A stretch of DNA of 22,971 nucleotides. Origin: Oscillospiraceae bacterium. Lineage in GTDB: Bacteria; Bacillota_A; Clostridia; Oscillospirales; Oscillospiraceae. Positions 1 through 8,200 of this stretch are shown one piece after another. The notes below the pieces were generated by a model, which was not told where the DNA came from, searched no databases, and saw nothing but the letters and a program-made list of their open reading frames with translations. The stretch spans positions 1 to 22,971 of the forward strand of contig JAETOP010000060.1 in assembly GCA_021771675.1 (NCBI GenBank). Reading direction: 5' to 3'. Each line of letters begins with the position of its first letter. Positions within the stretch are counted from its first letter, which is position 1. A program made the translations under genes and the position numbers.

Positions 1-500
1 TGGGCCTCCATGCAGGTGATGAGCCCCTTGCGCTCAATCAGCCAGTTCAGCCGCCCCCGCCGCAGGTCCGGGATGGACGCCTGGGAACGGGCCGCCGCCT
101 CCAGCCGGTCATACTCCTCGCTGTGGGAGTAGGGGAACTCCACCAGCTCCCCGCCGTACTCCCCCAGCAGGGCCAGGCATTCCTCCCGCACCGGCTTCTG
201 GAAGCCCTCCCGCCAGTCGTCCCCGTGGACTACATAGTCCGGCCGCAGCGCCCGCAGCGGAGCCGCGTAGCCCAGCTCGTCCTGCTTTACCACGTGGGCC
301 ACGCCCTTCAGACCCGCCACCACCTTCATCCGCTCCTCGCAGGTCAGCAGCGGATGCCGCTTGTAGGACGCCACCACTTCGTCGGACAGCACGCCTACTG
401 TCAGTTCCCCCAGCTCCGCCGCCTTGTGGATGATCTCCATGTGGCCGCCGTGGATGACGTCTGTCCCAATGGACATGAAAACTGTCTTTTTCTCCGCCAT
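1..500 (-). CDS. PEP mutase with N-terminal nucleotidyltransferase domain (5' part only)
   Basis: Only the first 166 codons are present; the gene runs off the left edge. The visible part is a cytidylyl/adenylyltransferase-type domain with the HxGH nucleotide-binding motif (HGGHM near residue 19), followed by ASYKRHPLL and DYVVHGDDW segments. These match the N-terminal domain fused to phosphoenolpyruvate mutase in many phosphonate loci. The last residues (LRRGRLNWLI, then ITCMEA) match the linker and the first strand of the mutase domain in those fusions. PEP mutase converts PEP to phosphonopyruvate, the entry step to C-P compounds such as 2-aminoethylphosphonate used to decorate glycans. The start at 500 has a GGAGGG ribosome site inside the end of the APS-kinase-like gene, 3 bases away. 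The mutase domain itself is outside the window, so that assignment is inference from the N-terminal family. Confidence 0.72.
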   Translation of the reverse strand, partial: MAEKKTVFMSIGTDVIHGGHMEIIHKAAELGELTVGVLSDEVVASYKRHPLLTCEERMKVVAGLKGVAHVVKQDELGYAAPLRALRPDYVVHGDDWREGFQKPVREECLALLGEYGGELVEFPYSHSEEYDRLEAAARSQASIPDLRRGRLNWLIERKGLITCMEA

Positions 501-503
501 GTC

Positions 504-1019
504 TCAGCCCTCCAAGCCCAGCGCCGCCGCCCGCAGGCGCGCCACCTGCTGCTCCGGCGTCTTGTCCCCGTTGTTGTCCAGCACCAGATCCGGCGCCTCC
601 GGCAGCTCCACCTGGAGCCCCACCCCGGCCACATTGTCCGCGTTTTGGCTGTAAAGCCCCTTCTGATCCCGCCGCCGCAGCGTGTCCATGCTGGCCTCGA
701 TGTATACCTCGTAATAGCCCGGGATGTTGGCCCGGTTCCATGCCCGCACGCTGTGGAACATGGAGATGGTACAGCACACCACCGTCACCCCCTGCCCCGA
801 CAGCAGCGCGCACAGCCGCCCGTAGCTCTCCGCCAGCTTCCGCCGGTCTGAGCCGGAAAAGCCCAGCCCCACGCCGAACACCGAGCGCATCTCGTCCCCG
901 TCCAGGAAGATCACCGTCTCCCCGGCGCGGCGCAGCTCGTCCCGCCACAGTCGGCCGATGGTGGTTTTTCCCGCCCCCGACAGGCCTGTGAGCCAATAGA
1001 CCCGATTGTGTCGCTCCAT
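504..1019 (-). CDS. APS kinase-like protein (CysC family)
   Basis: A 171-residue P-loop kinase. Walker A is GLSGAGKTT (residues 12-20) and is followed by the family motif LDGDEMR (about residue 39), a GFSGSDRR segment and RDQKGLY near residue 117; all are hallmarks of adenylylsulfate kinase, which phosphorylates APS to PAPS. The part after RDQKGLY departs from classical CysC: the usual FTGIDSPYE region is replaced by NVAGVGLQVELPEAPDL, and the DLGFS Asp is Gly. APS kinase activity is therefore likely but not certain, and another small substrate is possible. It lies between a sulfotransferase-like gene (54 bases upstream) and PEP mutase (3 bases downstream). With the sulfotransferase it would supply PAPS for glycan sulfation. 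No ATP sulfurylase is visible in the window. Confidence 0.8.
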   Translation of the reverse strand: MERHNRVYWLTGLSGAGKTTIGRLWRDELRRAGETVIFLDGDEMRSVFGVGLGFSGSDRRKLAESYGRLCALLSGQGVTVVCCTISMFHSVRAWNRANIPGYYEVYIEASMDTLRRRDQKGLYSQNADNVAGVGLQVELPEAPDLVLDNNGDKTPEQQVARLRAAALGLEG

Positions 1020-1073
1020 TTTACTCTCCTCTGCGATACAACAACCATTCTGAAAACACTGTAGGATATTTCA

Positions 1074-2789
1074 TCAGGCTCCGTCCGGCTTTGGCCTGAT
1101 CACCTTTGGAAAAACAAGTTTGCCCTGCTTTCCCATCTGCCAAATCCCAACCATATTTTTGAATAATGCTTGTCGCAATTGTTCCCGTGTGGTCTTTTCC
1201 CATTTTCCCTTTTCCACATAATCCTTCTCAAATTTGAATGGGAATTTGAACAAGAAGGCCACATCGTTGTCGTCCATCGGACATTCTTCAAAATCAAAGG
1301 TTGGATAACCGTAATGCCGGAGGAGCACATCAAAGAAAATTTGGAGGCGACACTGGTCAAATGGAGACAACACGGCATCCACATTTCTATTGAGCGGTGC
1401 TGTATCAAACCCACGGACGGCGGGCTCTCCGTTGATCCCCTCCCGTACCTCGTCATCGTTCAGCATATTGGGGTCGTACGGAACATTGAGCACCTCACAA
1501 ATGGCCCGGCAGGTTTGCACCGGCTGCAGTTTCGCATCCTCAAGACGGTAGCCATAGTAATGTTTCCGCAGCTTCGGATTCATCGAATAACCAATGGCCA
1601 ATGTCTGTGTAATAAAAATGCTGCCTTCCCTTTGATAAATGCGCCCCACGGTTTTGATCGGGTCACGGATGCTGTTCAGTACTGTTATGTAGGGGAAGTC
1701 CAAAATAAGAGGGTCGTGAATATCAACTGCATTTACATGGGGTTCCCACAAGATTACCGGCACAATCCGGGGATTCCTCTGGGGGCTGTCCCGGTAAAAC
1801 TTATAGATAAAGTACGCCCGAAAAAGCTCCGGAAGGGTAAAGCGAGTGATAGACGATACCTCGAGCCATTGAATAAAGTCCTCCAAGTCGGAGACGCCCC
1901 ATTGAATCTCCGGATGATGGAGCAGTGCCTCAAGCCCCTGAAGCGTGTAAATCCTCGCAGTGTTTTTCATCATTTCCTCAGCCAGGTTTGTTTGAAAAAG
2001 AGGGTATCCTTTAATGTAAGACTCATAAAACAAATCCGCACCATATCTCATCACGATATGACTATTATGGTCAAGGAGATTGAGGCCAAACAGCGTGCCA
2101 CTGTAGCCGCGCTTATACCAAAAACATATTCGCTGCATCTCCTCTACACGCAGCTTCTGCGGCTCTATTCCGTCATAGTCGATCCCAAATTTTTCTTTAA
2201 AATCCAGCGGATATAAATCCCGCTCCTTTTCTGTCAGAAAGACAAACTTTTTGTCCTTGCACAGCTCTGCAAAATCGGTATAATACAGCAGCAGAGACAG
2301 TGCATCCTCATTTTCATAGCACAGGTAAATATGGTTATCCCCAGCAAAATCCTCGCTTCGGCGCACATTATCCTTCAGAAAGCGCAGATTAAAGCTGTTA
2401 AACTCATTATCAACCAAAATGGGCCGGCTCAAGTCCTCAAAGAAATACCGGGTCTCCCGTTCAGAATTGGTTTCCAGCGGGGCAAACACCTGCTCACGCT
2501 GATCAAATCGGTAAAACAATTCATCTGTCAGTGCAAACAGCAGATACCGGTTATCCCTGGGCGCTATAACGCTCTTTGGCAGAAAAAATGGATACTTTTT
2601 CAAAAAGGAGGCGTTCCTTTTGAAGTTTTCCTCCATCTCTGCCAAGTTAGGTTCCCAAAATCCCCGCTTTAGATCCTCTAATACAGGCGGACTATTCTGA
2701 CCTTCGGCATATCCCTCCGTCAGTTCTGCAAATCCCTGAACAAAATCACCGTTGATGATTTTTTGTACCGCTTCTCCTATATCTGCCAT
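1074..2789 (-). CDS. Sulfotransferase-like protein, 571 residues
   Basis: The first half (about residues 1-220) is not recognised. The second half has the landmarks of PAPS-dependent sulfotransferases: a segment RGYSGTLFGLNLLDHNSHI (about 227-245) resembling the 5'-phosphosulfate loop (SGT followed by LLDxHP), then SIRDPIKTVGR (about 373-383) resembling the 3'-phosphate-binding RDP motif, then RLEDAKLQP and ICEVLNVPYD (about 415-440), which resemble the ED-L-x-P and LGIPYD segments near the end of the fold. The usual basic residue directly before SGT is displaced. I chose the ATG at 2789 because GGGAGGGG lies 6 bases upstream of it; a longer reading frame to 2882 has no comparable ribosome site. 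The adjacent APS-kinase-like gene supports PAPS use. The acceptor is unknown, probably a glycan. The gene is more AT-rich than the central operon. Confidence 0.68.
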   Translation of the reverse strand: MADIGEAVQKIINGDFVQGFAELTEGYAEGQNSPPVLEDLKRGFWEPNLAEMEENFKRNASFLKKYPFFLPKSVIAPRDNRYLLFALTDELFYRFDQREQVFAPLETNSERETRYFFEDLSRPILVDNEFNSFNLRFLKDNVRRSEDFAGDNHIYLCYENEDALSLLLYYTDFAELCKDKKFVFLTEKERDLYPLDFKEKFGIDYDGIEPQKLRVEEMQRICFWYKRGYSGTLFGLNLLDHNSHIVMRYGADLFYESYIKGYPLFQTNLAEEMMKNTARIYTLQGLEALLHHPEIQWGVSDLEDFIQWLEVSSITRFTLPELFRAYFIYKFYRDSPQRNPRIVPVILWEPHVNAVDIHDPLILDFPYITVLNSIRDPIKTVGRIYQREGSIFITQTLAIGYSMNPKLRKHYYGYRLEDAKLQPVQTCRAICEVLNVPYDPNMLNDDEVREGINGEPAVRGFDTAPLNRNVDAVLSPFDQCRLQIFFDVLLRHYGYPTFDFEECPMDDNDVAFLFKFPFKFEKDYVEKGKWEKTTREQLRQALFKNMVGIWQMGKQGKLVFPKVIRPKPDGA

Positions 2790-2889
2790 GGCTATCCCCT
2801 CCCGGTTTACAGTCTCCTTCAACTGACTTCTCGCTCTCATATCCACATTCACTATGCAAGATTTCCATATGAATGGCTGCATCTTCAGC

Positions 2890-4071
2890 TTAAATTAGTC
2901 GGCTTTTTGGTATTGCATAGAAGGTATACTCACTGATTCCCCCATAATTTCTCAGAAAAAAATGATAGTCCTTTTTATTAAAGCCTTGAATTACTTCTAC
3001 GATTTCCCATAAGTGCTCTACCTTATGGTGGCCCTGAACAGCAATAATCGGCGCAAATTCGCTTATGACCCTTTGCGCACCTTTGATTGCATCAACATCG
3101 GCTCCTTCGATATTTACTTTAAGGAAAGTTGGCTTATATTGATAGGCTAACTCATCGATTGTTACTGTCTCTATTGTTTCTCCGCTTGAACTGTTCTCGC
3201 CTTTGCTATACGAGGTACCTTTACTTATAAAGTTTATTTCTTTCTTCCTATCTGCGATATATCTTTGCAGCACATCAATTCTTTCTATTCCCTGGCTTTC
3301 GACTTTTTCAACAATTTTTTTATAATTGACACTATCCGCTTCAATTGCAAGATATCGTCGGAACAGTCCCCCTTGATTTTTTAAGAAAATATCTATTGTG
3401 TCACCATTGTAAGCACCACAATCAACAAAAACCTCATTATCTATTTTTCTATATAAATCGTACGCAAAATAGTGCTCATCAAATGGCAAAACCGTAAATC
3501 TGACAAAGTCAGCTGAAATGTAAAAGTTCAGCAGTTCCAAATAGCATTCCTTTGACTGATTGTCAGCAAGCAGGTTATAAACCGACACAATACGTTCTCT
3601 ATTATCGAACAGCACCGTTACATCTTCGCCTAAATAAGCTGAAAATTCAGGTTTCTTATCTATCCCAAATACTGGCCGAAACGATCTAAACTGCGTAAAA
3701 AAGTAGACCTGCACCTGCTCACTTAAATCTTGCTCAAGCGTTTCTTTTATCTGTTCAAAACTCAAAATATCCAGCAATGCAACAATACAAATGTAATGGC
3801 TGTCCTGCTGCAATCTTGAACTCAATTCTTTACTGGTATAAATCGGAATATCACAGTATTGCTTCCCGTGAATGCTTCCATAGTTGTCGATAAAAGCCGT
3901 TACTGCAATTCCAGCCGCATTCAGACGGTGGAATAAAACCGTCCCACAATTGCCTGCACCCATAATGATTATCTGATTTGTTCTTAATATTTTTTCGCAC
4001 TCTCTCAATGATAAACCCCGTCCGGCAACGTTTTCATCGAAGTTATCAAACAGTTCTTGGATTGAATTCAT
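2890..4071 (-). CDS. FkbM-family methyltransferase with N-terminal Rossmann-like domain (copy 1)
   Basis: 393 residues in two parts. An N-terminal nucleotide-binding-like domain carries IIIMGAGNCGTVLFHRL (about residues 35-51), as often found before FkbM domains in glycan clusters. The C-terminal FkbM methyltransferase domain shows the SAM-binding VFVDCGAYNGDT (about 214-225), an acidic YLAIEAD strand, and the family-typical LKVNIEGADVDAIKGA with a following QGHHK. Such enzymes O-methylate sugars or other small acceptors using S-adenosylmethionine. The start at 4071 has AGGAG 7 bases upstream. It follows the ThDP-enzyme gene by 19 bases and is followed by 100 bases with no recognised feature before the sulfotransferase-like gene. 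It shares domain order with a second FkbM gene at 7010-8200 but is clearly more AT-rich, so the two probably have different histories. Confidence 0.85.
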   Translation of the reverse strand: MNSIQELFDNFDENVAGRGLSLRECEKILRTNQIIIMGAGNCGTVLFHRLNAAGIAVTAFIDNYGSIHGKQYCDIPIYTSKELSSRLQQDSHYICIVALLDILSFEQIKETLEQDLSEQVQVYFFTQFRSFRPVFGIDKKPEFSAYLGEDVTVLFDNRERIVSVYNLLADNQSKECYLELLNFYISADFVRFTVLPFDEHYFAYDLYRKIDNEVFVDCGAYNGDTIDIFLKNQGGLFRRYLAIEADSVNYKKIVEKVESQGIERIDVLQRYIADRKKEINFISKGTSYSKGENSSSGETIETVTIDELAYQYKPTFLKVNIEGADVDAIKGAQRVISEFAPIIAVQGHHKVEHLWEIVEVIQGFNKKDYHFFLRNYGGISEYTFYAIPKSRLI

Positions 4072-4090
4072 ATCCTGCTCCTTTTTCCGG

Positions 4091-5833
4091 TTAACCTAAA
4101 CCTGATTCCTGCAAAAATGGATAGAGATCGTCGAATTCCGCCGCCTTCAGTGAACCGTCCGGCATTACGCGAGAGGCAATCTTAGGTACAATCTCTCCGA
4201 ATTCCTGCACCCGGAGCTGGCACACAAACGGCCCGTCCTTTGCCAGAATTTCCTGAAATGCTGCCTCCAGATCATCATCCGCAGTCAGTTCACAGTTGTC
4301 CAAGCCATAGGCCGTGGCCACCTTGCAGAAGTCCGGCGTTTCCAGACCGCTGTCCGGGCCGACGCCCAGGAACCGATCGTCCATATAGTTGTGCTGATTG
4401 TGCCGGATAAGCATATAACCGCTATTCTGGAACACAAAGAGCTTGATGGGCAGGTGGTTGTAGCGCAGAGTGGCAAACTCCTGCACATTCATCTGCACGC
4501 TGCCGTCCCCGGACAGGGCGAGTACCTGTCGGCCCTTCCGCACCGCACCGATGGATCCCGCCCAGAAGCCCATGGCGGACAGTCCGCCGGAGATCAGATA
4601 ACGCTGTCCGTCCTTCAGCTCCCAGCTCTGGGAGACGATATTACAGACACTGCCTGTGTCCACCACAATGTCGCAGTTCGCTGGAGCACACTGGGAGAGC
4701 AACCTTGAAACGTGATAGCTGTTCAGGGGCCGCTCCTTGGCATAGCCGGGCAAGACATTGGGGTACTGCTGCCGCATTTTCTGACAGTGAGCCAGCCATG
4801 GGGAATGATCCACGGGTTCCAGGCTCGTGCAGCAGCCGAGCAACTTCTCCAAAAATGTTTTAGTATCCAGAGACAGCTTTTTGTCCACCGGTACATCCGG
4901 CTTGTCCAGCTCTTTTTGATCGATGTCTACCATCACCTTGTAGGCGTTCTGCCCGAACCGCTGGGGGTAATAGCCGGTGGTGGAGATAGACAAGCGGCTG
5001 CCCAGAATCAGCAGGTAATCGCACTGTTGGACGGCAAAATGGGACGCACGATCGCCATAGCTCCCGGGCCTGCCCACAAAATACGGGGAGTCGGAGGCGA
5101 TCACGTCAATGCCGCCCCGGGATGTGACCACTGGAATTTGGAGCGTTTGGCACAGCCGGTTCAGCAACACAGCCGCCCCAGCGCTCCGCACGCCGCCCCC
5201 GGCCAGAATTAATGGCTTTTCTGCTCCGGCAAGTCCCCGAGCCACTGAGGACAAATCCATGTCTTCGGAAGCTTGAACGGGGGTGTGGAATTCCTCCATC
5301 TCATCTGGAATTTGCTTATTCTGCACGTCCACCGGCACATCGATCCACACCGGCCCCATCCGACCGCCCATGGCCTCATGCCAGGCCTGCTCCATCACCC
5401 GGCGGATATCCGCGGGCTCCAACACACAGGCAAAGTAGTTCACCATAGGCGATACGATGGGTTCCAGATTCAGGCTCTGGGTGCCGTGCTGGCGGATGCC
5501 GGTGTCCATCTCATACCGGATCAGCCGGGAATTGGCCTGCCCGGTGAGCACAAATAGGGGGGAGGAATCCACAAACGCCCCCGCCACGCCGGTGATGGCG
5601 TTGGTGGCACCAGGCCCGATGGTGGCAAGGCATACGCCGGGGAGGCCCCGGATACGGCCATAGCAGTCCGCCGCCATGGCCGCCGCCTGTTCATGGTGGC
5701 AGCAGACCGCTTTCAATGCCTCATTGCGCTTGAGGGCATCGGTCAGCCACATGGCCGAGCTACCGGACACCATGTAGACGGTATCACAGCCCCTTTTTTG
5801 CAGGAAATCGAAGATGTATTCGGAAACTGTCAT
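4091..5833 (-). CDS. Acetolactate synthase-like ThDP-dependent enzyme (YerE-type candidate)
   Basis: 580 residues, the full length of the IlvB/acetolactate synthase superfamily with its three domains. The catalytic Glu lies in HHEQAAAMAADCYGR (about residue 48), which activates the thiamine diphosphate. The ThDP/metal motif GDG starts at GDGSVQMNVQEF (about residue 445) and closes with FVFQNSGY. A regulatory small-subunit gene is absent and the gene lies inside a sugar-nucleotide cluster, so amino acid synthesis is unlikely. A known precedent is YerE, a ThDP flavoenzyme of this family that transfers a two-carbon acetyl unit from pyruvate to a CDP-keto-deoxysugar to make a branched sugar. rfbF and rfbG in the same run would supply a CDP-4-keto sugar. 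Decarboxylation of phosphonopyruvate is another possibility given the PEP mutase, but that enzyme is normally much shorter. Confidence 0.8.
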   Translation of the reverse strand: MTVSEYIFDFLQKRGCDTVYMVSGSSAMWLTDALKRNEALKAVCCHHEQAAAMAADCYGRIRGLPGVCLATIGPGATNAITGVAGAFVDSSPLFVLTGQANSRLIRYEMDTGIRQHGTQSLNLEPIVSPMVNYFACVLEPADIRRVMEQAWHEAMGGRMGPVWIDVPVDVQNKQIPDEMEEFHTPVQASEDMDLSSVARGLAGAEKPLILAGGGVRSAGAAVLLNRLCQTLQIPVVTSRGGIDVIASDSPYFVGRPGSYGDRASHFAVQQCDYLLILGSRLSISTTGYYPQRFGQNAYKVMVDIDQKELDKPDVPVDKKLSLDTKTFLEKLLGCCTSLEPVDHSPWLAHCQKMRQQYPNVLPGYAKERPLNSYHVSRLLSQCAPANCDIVVDTGSVCNIVSQSWELKDGQRYLISGGLSAMGFWAGSIGAVRKGRQVLALSGDGSVQMNVQEFATLRYNHLPIKLFVFQNSGYMLIRHNQHNYMDDRFLGVGPDSGLETPDFCKVATAYGLDNCELTADDDLEAAFQEILAKDGPFVCQLRVQEFGEIVPKIASRVMPDGSLKAAEFDDLYPFLQESGLG

Positions 5834-5842
5834 AAATAGCCC

Positions 5843-6991
5843 TCAAATCAGCACAGTGTCATGTGCAAATAATATTTTTCCGCTTCGCATTTGCTTCATC
5901 ATCAGATTCATTTCATCGCAGACCCGGGCAATATCCTCCTCCGTCAGAGAATGGGCTGTGGGCAGTACCAGCCCCCGCCGGTCATAACGATCAGAGTTGG
6001 GCACCGAATGGGTCTGCTCATAGGGCGGCATTCTGTGCATAGACGGATAGCCTGGACGGAAGTGGATGTTTAAATCAAGCATTTTCCTGACAAATTCGTC
6101 CCGGTCAATCTCAATATCATCCCGCAAATAACCCAGCACATAACCGTAATTTGAACTGCAATACGCCGGAGGTAGCAGCATTTCAAAATAAGGATTGTCC
6201 CTCAGCTTCTCCTGATAGCTCATAAAAATACGCTTTTTATTTGCCACAAGCTCGTCAATCCGTTCAACCTGTGCCAAAATTAGCGCCGCCGTCACGTTGG
6301 AAATACGGTAGTTGTAGCCCACATCATCGGACCATAGATACTGAATGCCGTCGTTTCTGCAAAATGTCCCATAGTGCTTGGCGCGCTGGTAAAGGTCCTC
6401 ATCATTGGTAACAAACATACCGCCCTCACCACCGACAGCAATTTTTGCCCCCTGGAAACTGAACGTACCGATGTCCCCAATAGTTCCCGTATGAGCACCG
6501 TGGTAAAATGTCCCCACAGATTGGCAGGCATCCTCTATCACAGCAAGGTGGCGCCTCCTGGCAATCTCCATAACAGCGTCCATATCGCAGGCGAATCCGC
6601 CAAAATGAACCAACATAATTGCCTTTGTTTTTGGTGTGATGAGCTGTTCTATTTGGTTGGGGTCAATGCACAGCGTATCCGGCAGAACGTCGGCAAAAAC
6701 ACATTTCGCGCCTACGTAGGAAAGCGCATACGCTGTGGCGATATAACTCTGATCCGCCACAATGACTTCATCGTCAGGCCCTAATTGCAGCGCCAGCACC
6801 GCCAGATGCAGCGCGTGGGTTCCACAGTATGTGGCGATGGCGTATTTAGCCCCAACATACTCCGCAAACGCCTGCTCCAATTTCCTGATGTGCATATCAT
6901 AGGTTTCATACCAACCGTTTACCACCGCGTCGTGGACATAGTCGATTTCCTTTTGCGTAATGAATGGTCCTGCAAGAGGAATTTTTTTCAT
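5843..6991 (-). CDS. DegT/DnrJ/EryC1/StrS aminotransferase
   Basis: 382 residues, the usual size of PLP-dependent sugar aminotransferases of this family. Visible motifs are CGTHALHLAVLAL near residue 56, the cofactor-contacting Asp in VIEDACQS (about 154), and GTFSFQGAKIAVGGEGG with the internal-aldimine lysine at about residue 183. Because that lysine is retained, this should be a true aminotransferase and not an RfbH/DdhC-type C3 dehydratase, which has His there. It probably transfers an amino group from glutamate to a 4-keto sugar nucleotide. The start at 6991 is preferred over an ATG three codons upstream (7000), because the AAAGGAG site lies about 10 bases from the former and only 1 from the latter. 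It lies 18 bases after the FkbM gene and 9 before the ThDP-enzyme gene. Confidence 0.87.
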   Translation of the reverse strand: MKKIPLAGPFITQKEIDYVHDAVVNGWYETYDMHIRKLEQAFAEYVGAKYAIATYCGTHALHLAVLALQLGPDDEVIVADQSYIATAYALSYVGAKCVFADVLPDTLCIDPNQIEQLITPKTKAIMLVHFGGFACDMDAVMEIARRRHLAVIEDACQSVGTFYHGAHTGTIGDIGTFSFQGAKIAVGGEGGMFVTNDEDLYQRAKHYGTFCRNDGIQYLWSDDVGYNYRISNVTAALILAQVERIDELVANKKRIFMSYQEKLRDNPYFEMLLPPAYCSSNYGYVLGYLRDDIEIDRDEFVRKMLDLNIHFRPGYPSMHRMPPYEQTHSVPNSDRYDRRGLVLPTAHSLTEEDIARVCDEMNLMMKQMRSGKILFAHDTVLI

Positions 6992-7009
6992 AGCTTCCAT
7001 ACTCCTTTG

Positions 7010-8200
7010 TTAAAACCCATAAAACACAAACGATAAATGATGCATATAAGACCGCAGATATATCCCATACCCCGCCTCCAGCATCAGCTCCGGCACCTCC
7101 CAGAAGTCCCAAGTCTTGTGATACCCCGCAACCATCAGCTTCGGCTTCCAGCGGCGGATGGTTTCCTGCGCTCCCTTCAGTGCGGCCAGCTCCGAGCCCT
7201 CGATGTTCATCTTTATGACCGTGGCCTGCCGGCCGTCCAGCAGCCTGTCTATGGTGGTAGCCACCACCTGCATTCCGCCGTAGGGCGCGGCAAAGCTCCC
7301 CGGCCCATGGAGGGCATACAGCGGGATCGATCCCTCCCCGCTCCAGGCTGCGCAGGGAAACACTGCCGCCTTCCTCCGCAGTTCCTCCGGCAGTCCGGCC
7401 GCAAACTGCTCCAGCCGTCTATAGTTGGCCGGATCCGGCTCCAACCCGTAATAGGCCCCGATCCGGTTCCCGGTCAGCACCAACAGATCCCGCAGAGTCT
7501 GCCCATCAAACGCTCCGCAGTCCACGAAATACTCCTCCGAGGACGGCGTAAACAGCTCTTTGGGAAAATATTTCTCCTCCTGAGCCAGGGTGGGGATCCC
7601 CGGCCCCTCCCCAAACAGGCGGAACGTCAGAATGTTGGCGTAGATCTCCCGAGACTGCCTATCCACCAGCCGCTCATAGACCTGCTCAATCCGCCCCCGG
7701 TTTTCCCACAGGCAGTCCACATCCGGGCAGGAGGGCAGATTTCCCGTATTATCCCCCCGGAACAGAGCGAAGCACCGCCGCAGGGCGATATAGTCCACTA
7801 CATTGGCGCAGCCGCACTGGTGGAGCCGCTGGTGCACCCCGCTGTGACCGCCCGCCCGCAGCGCCTCGTCGAAGCTGCGGCAGTAGGTCTGGCCGTCTGT
7901 GTTGATGCAGATGAGCACCAGAAGATTGGAGCCAAACCGCCCTGTCAGCTCCTGCGGGGAAACTACCTCCAGACCCATGCACACCGTGCCCCACTTTTCC
8001 GGCGCGCCATCGGCAAAGCACACGGGCTCAATGCTCGCCCGTCTCAGGGCCAGCAGCAGGGCAATTCCGCTGCTCCCCGCACCGTAGAGCACTACCCCAT
8101 CATAATGCCCCAGGGCCAGCTTCAGCTCATCCACCGTCTGCTCCAGCCGGGGGCGCTCCCGCTCGAACCGGGCAAAGATCTCTCCAATCAAGCTGCTCAT
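7010..8200 (-). CDS. FkbM-family methyltransferase with N-terminal Rossmann-like domain (copy 2)
   Basis: 396 residues. An N-terminal domain carries VVLYGAGSSGIALLLAL (about residues 36-52). The C-terminal FkbM domain has YFVDCGAFDGQT (SAM-binding loop), YYGLEPDPANY and IKMNIEGSELAALKGAQ, then GYHKTWDFWEVPEL. It should transfer a methyl group from SAM to a hydroxyl, most likely on the glycan made by this operon. The start at 8200 overlaps the stop of the transketolase C-half by 4 bases (ATGA), which fixes the start and implies translational coupling. A longer reading frame upstream to 8866 is only the shadow of the transketolase gene. GC-rich like the central operon, unlike copy 1 at 2890-4071. 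Confidence 0.86.
   Translation of the reverse strand: MSSLIGEIFARFERERPRLEQTVDELKLALGHYDGVVLYGAGSSGIALLLALRRASIEPVCFADGAPEKWGTVCMGLEVVSPQELTGRFGSNLLVLICINTDGQTYCRSFDEALRAGGHSGVHQRLHQCGCANVVDYIALRRCFALFRGDNTGNLPSCPDVDCLWENRGRIEQVYERLVDRQSREIYANILTFRLFGEGPGIPTLAQEEKYFPKELFTPSSEEYFVDCGAFDGQTLRDLLVLTGNRIGAYYGLEPDPANYRRLEQFAAGLPEELRRKAAVFPCAAWSGEGSIPLYALHGPGSFAAPYGGMQVVATTIDRLLDGRQATVIKMNIEGSELAALKGAQETIRRWKPKLMVAGYHKTWDFWEVPELMLEAGYGIYLRSYMHHLSFVFYGF

Noticed and set aside
4091..5833. Housekeeping acetolactate synthase for branched-chain amino acids
   Set aside because: No small subunit or other ilv/leu genes; the context is entirely sugar-nucleotide and glycan genes.
5843..6991. DegT protein as an RfbH-type C3 dehydratase
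   Set aside because: The catalytic lysine (SFQGAK) is present; RfbH-type enzymes have His there and bind an Fe-S cluster.
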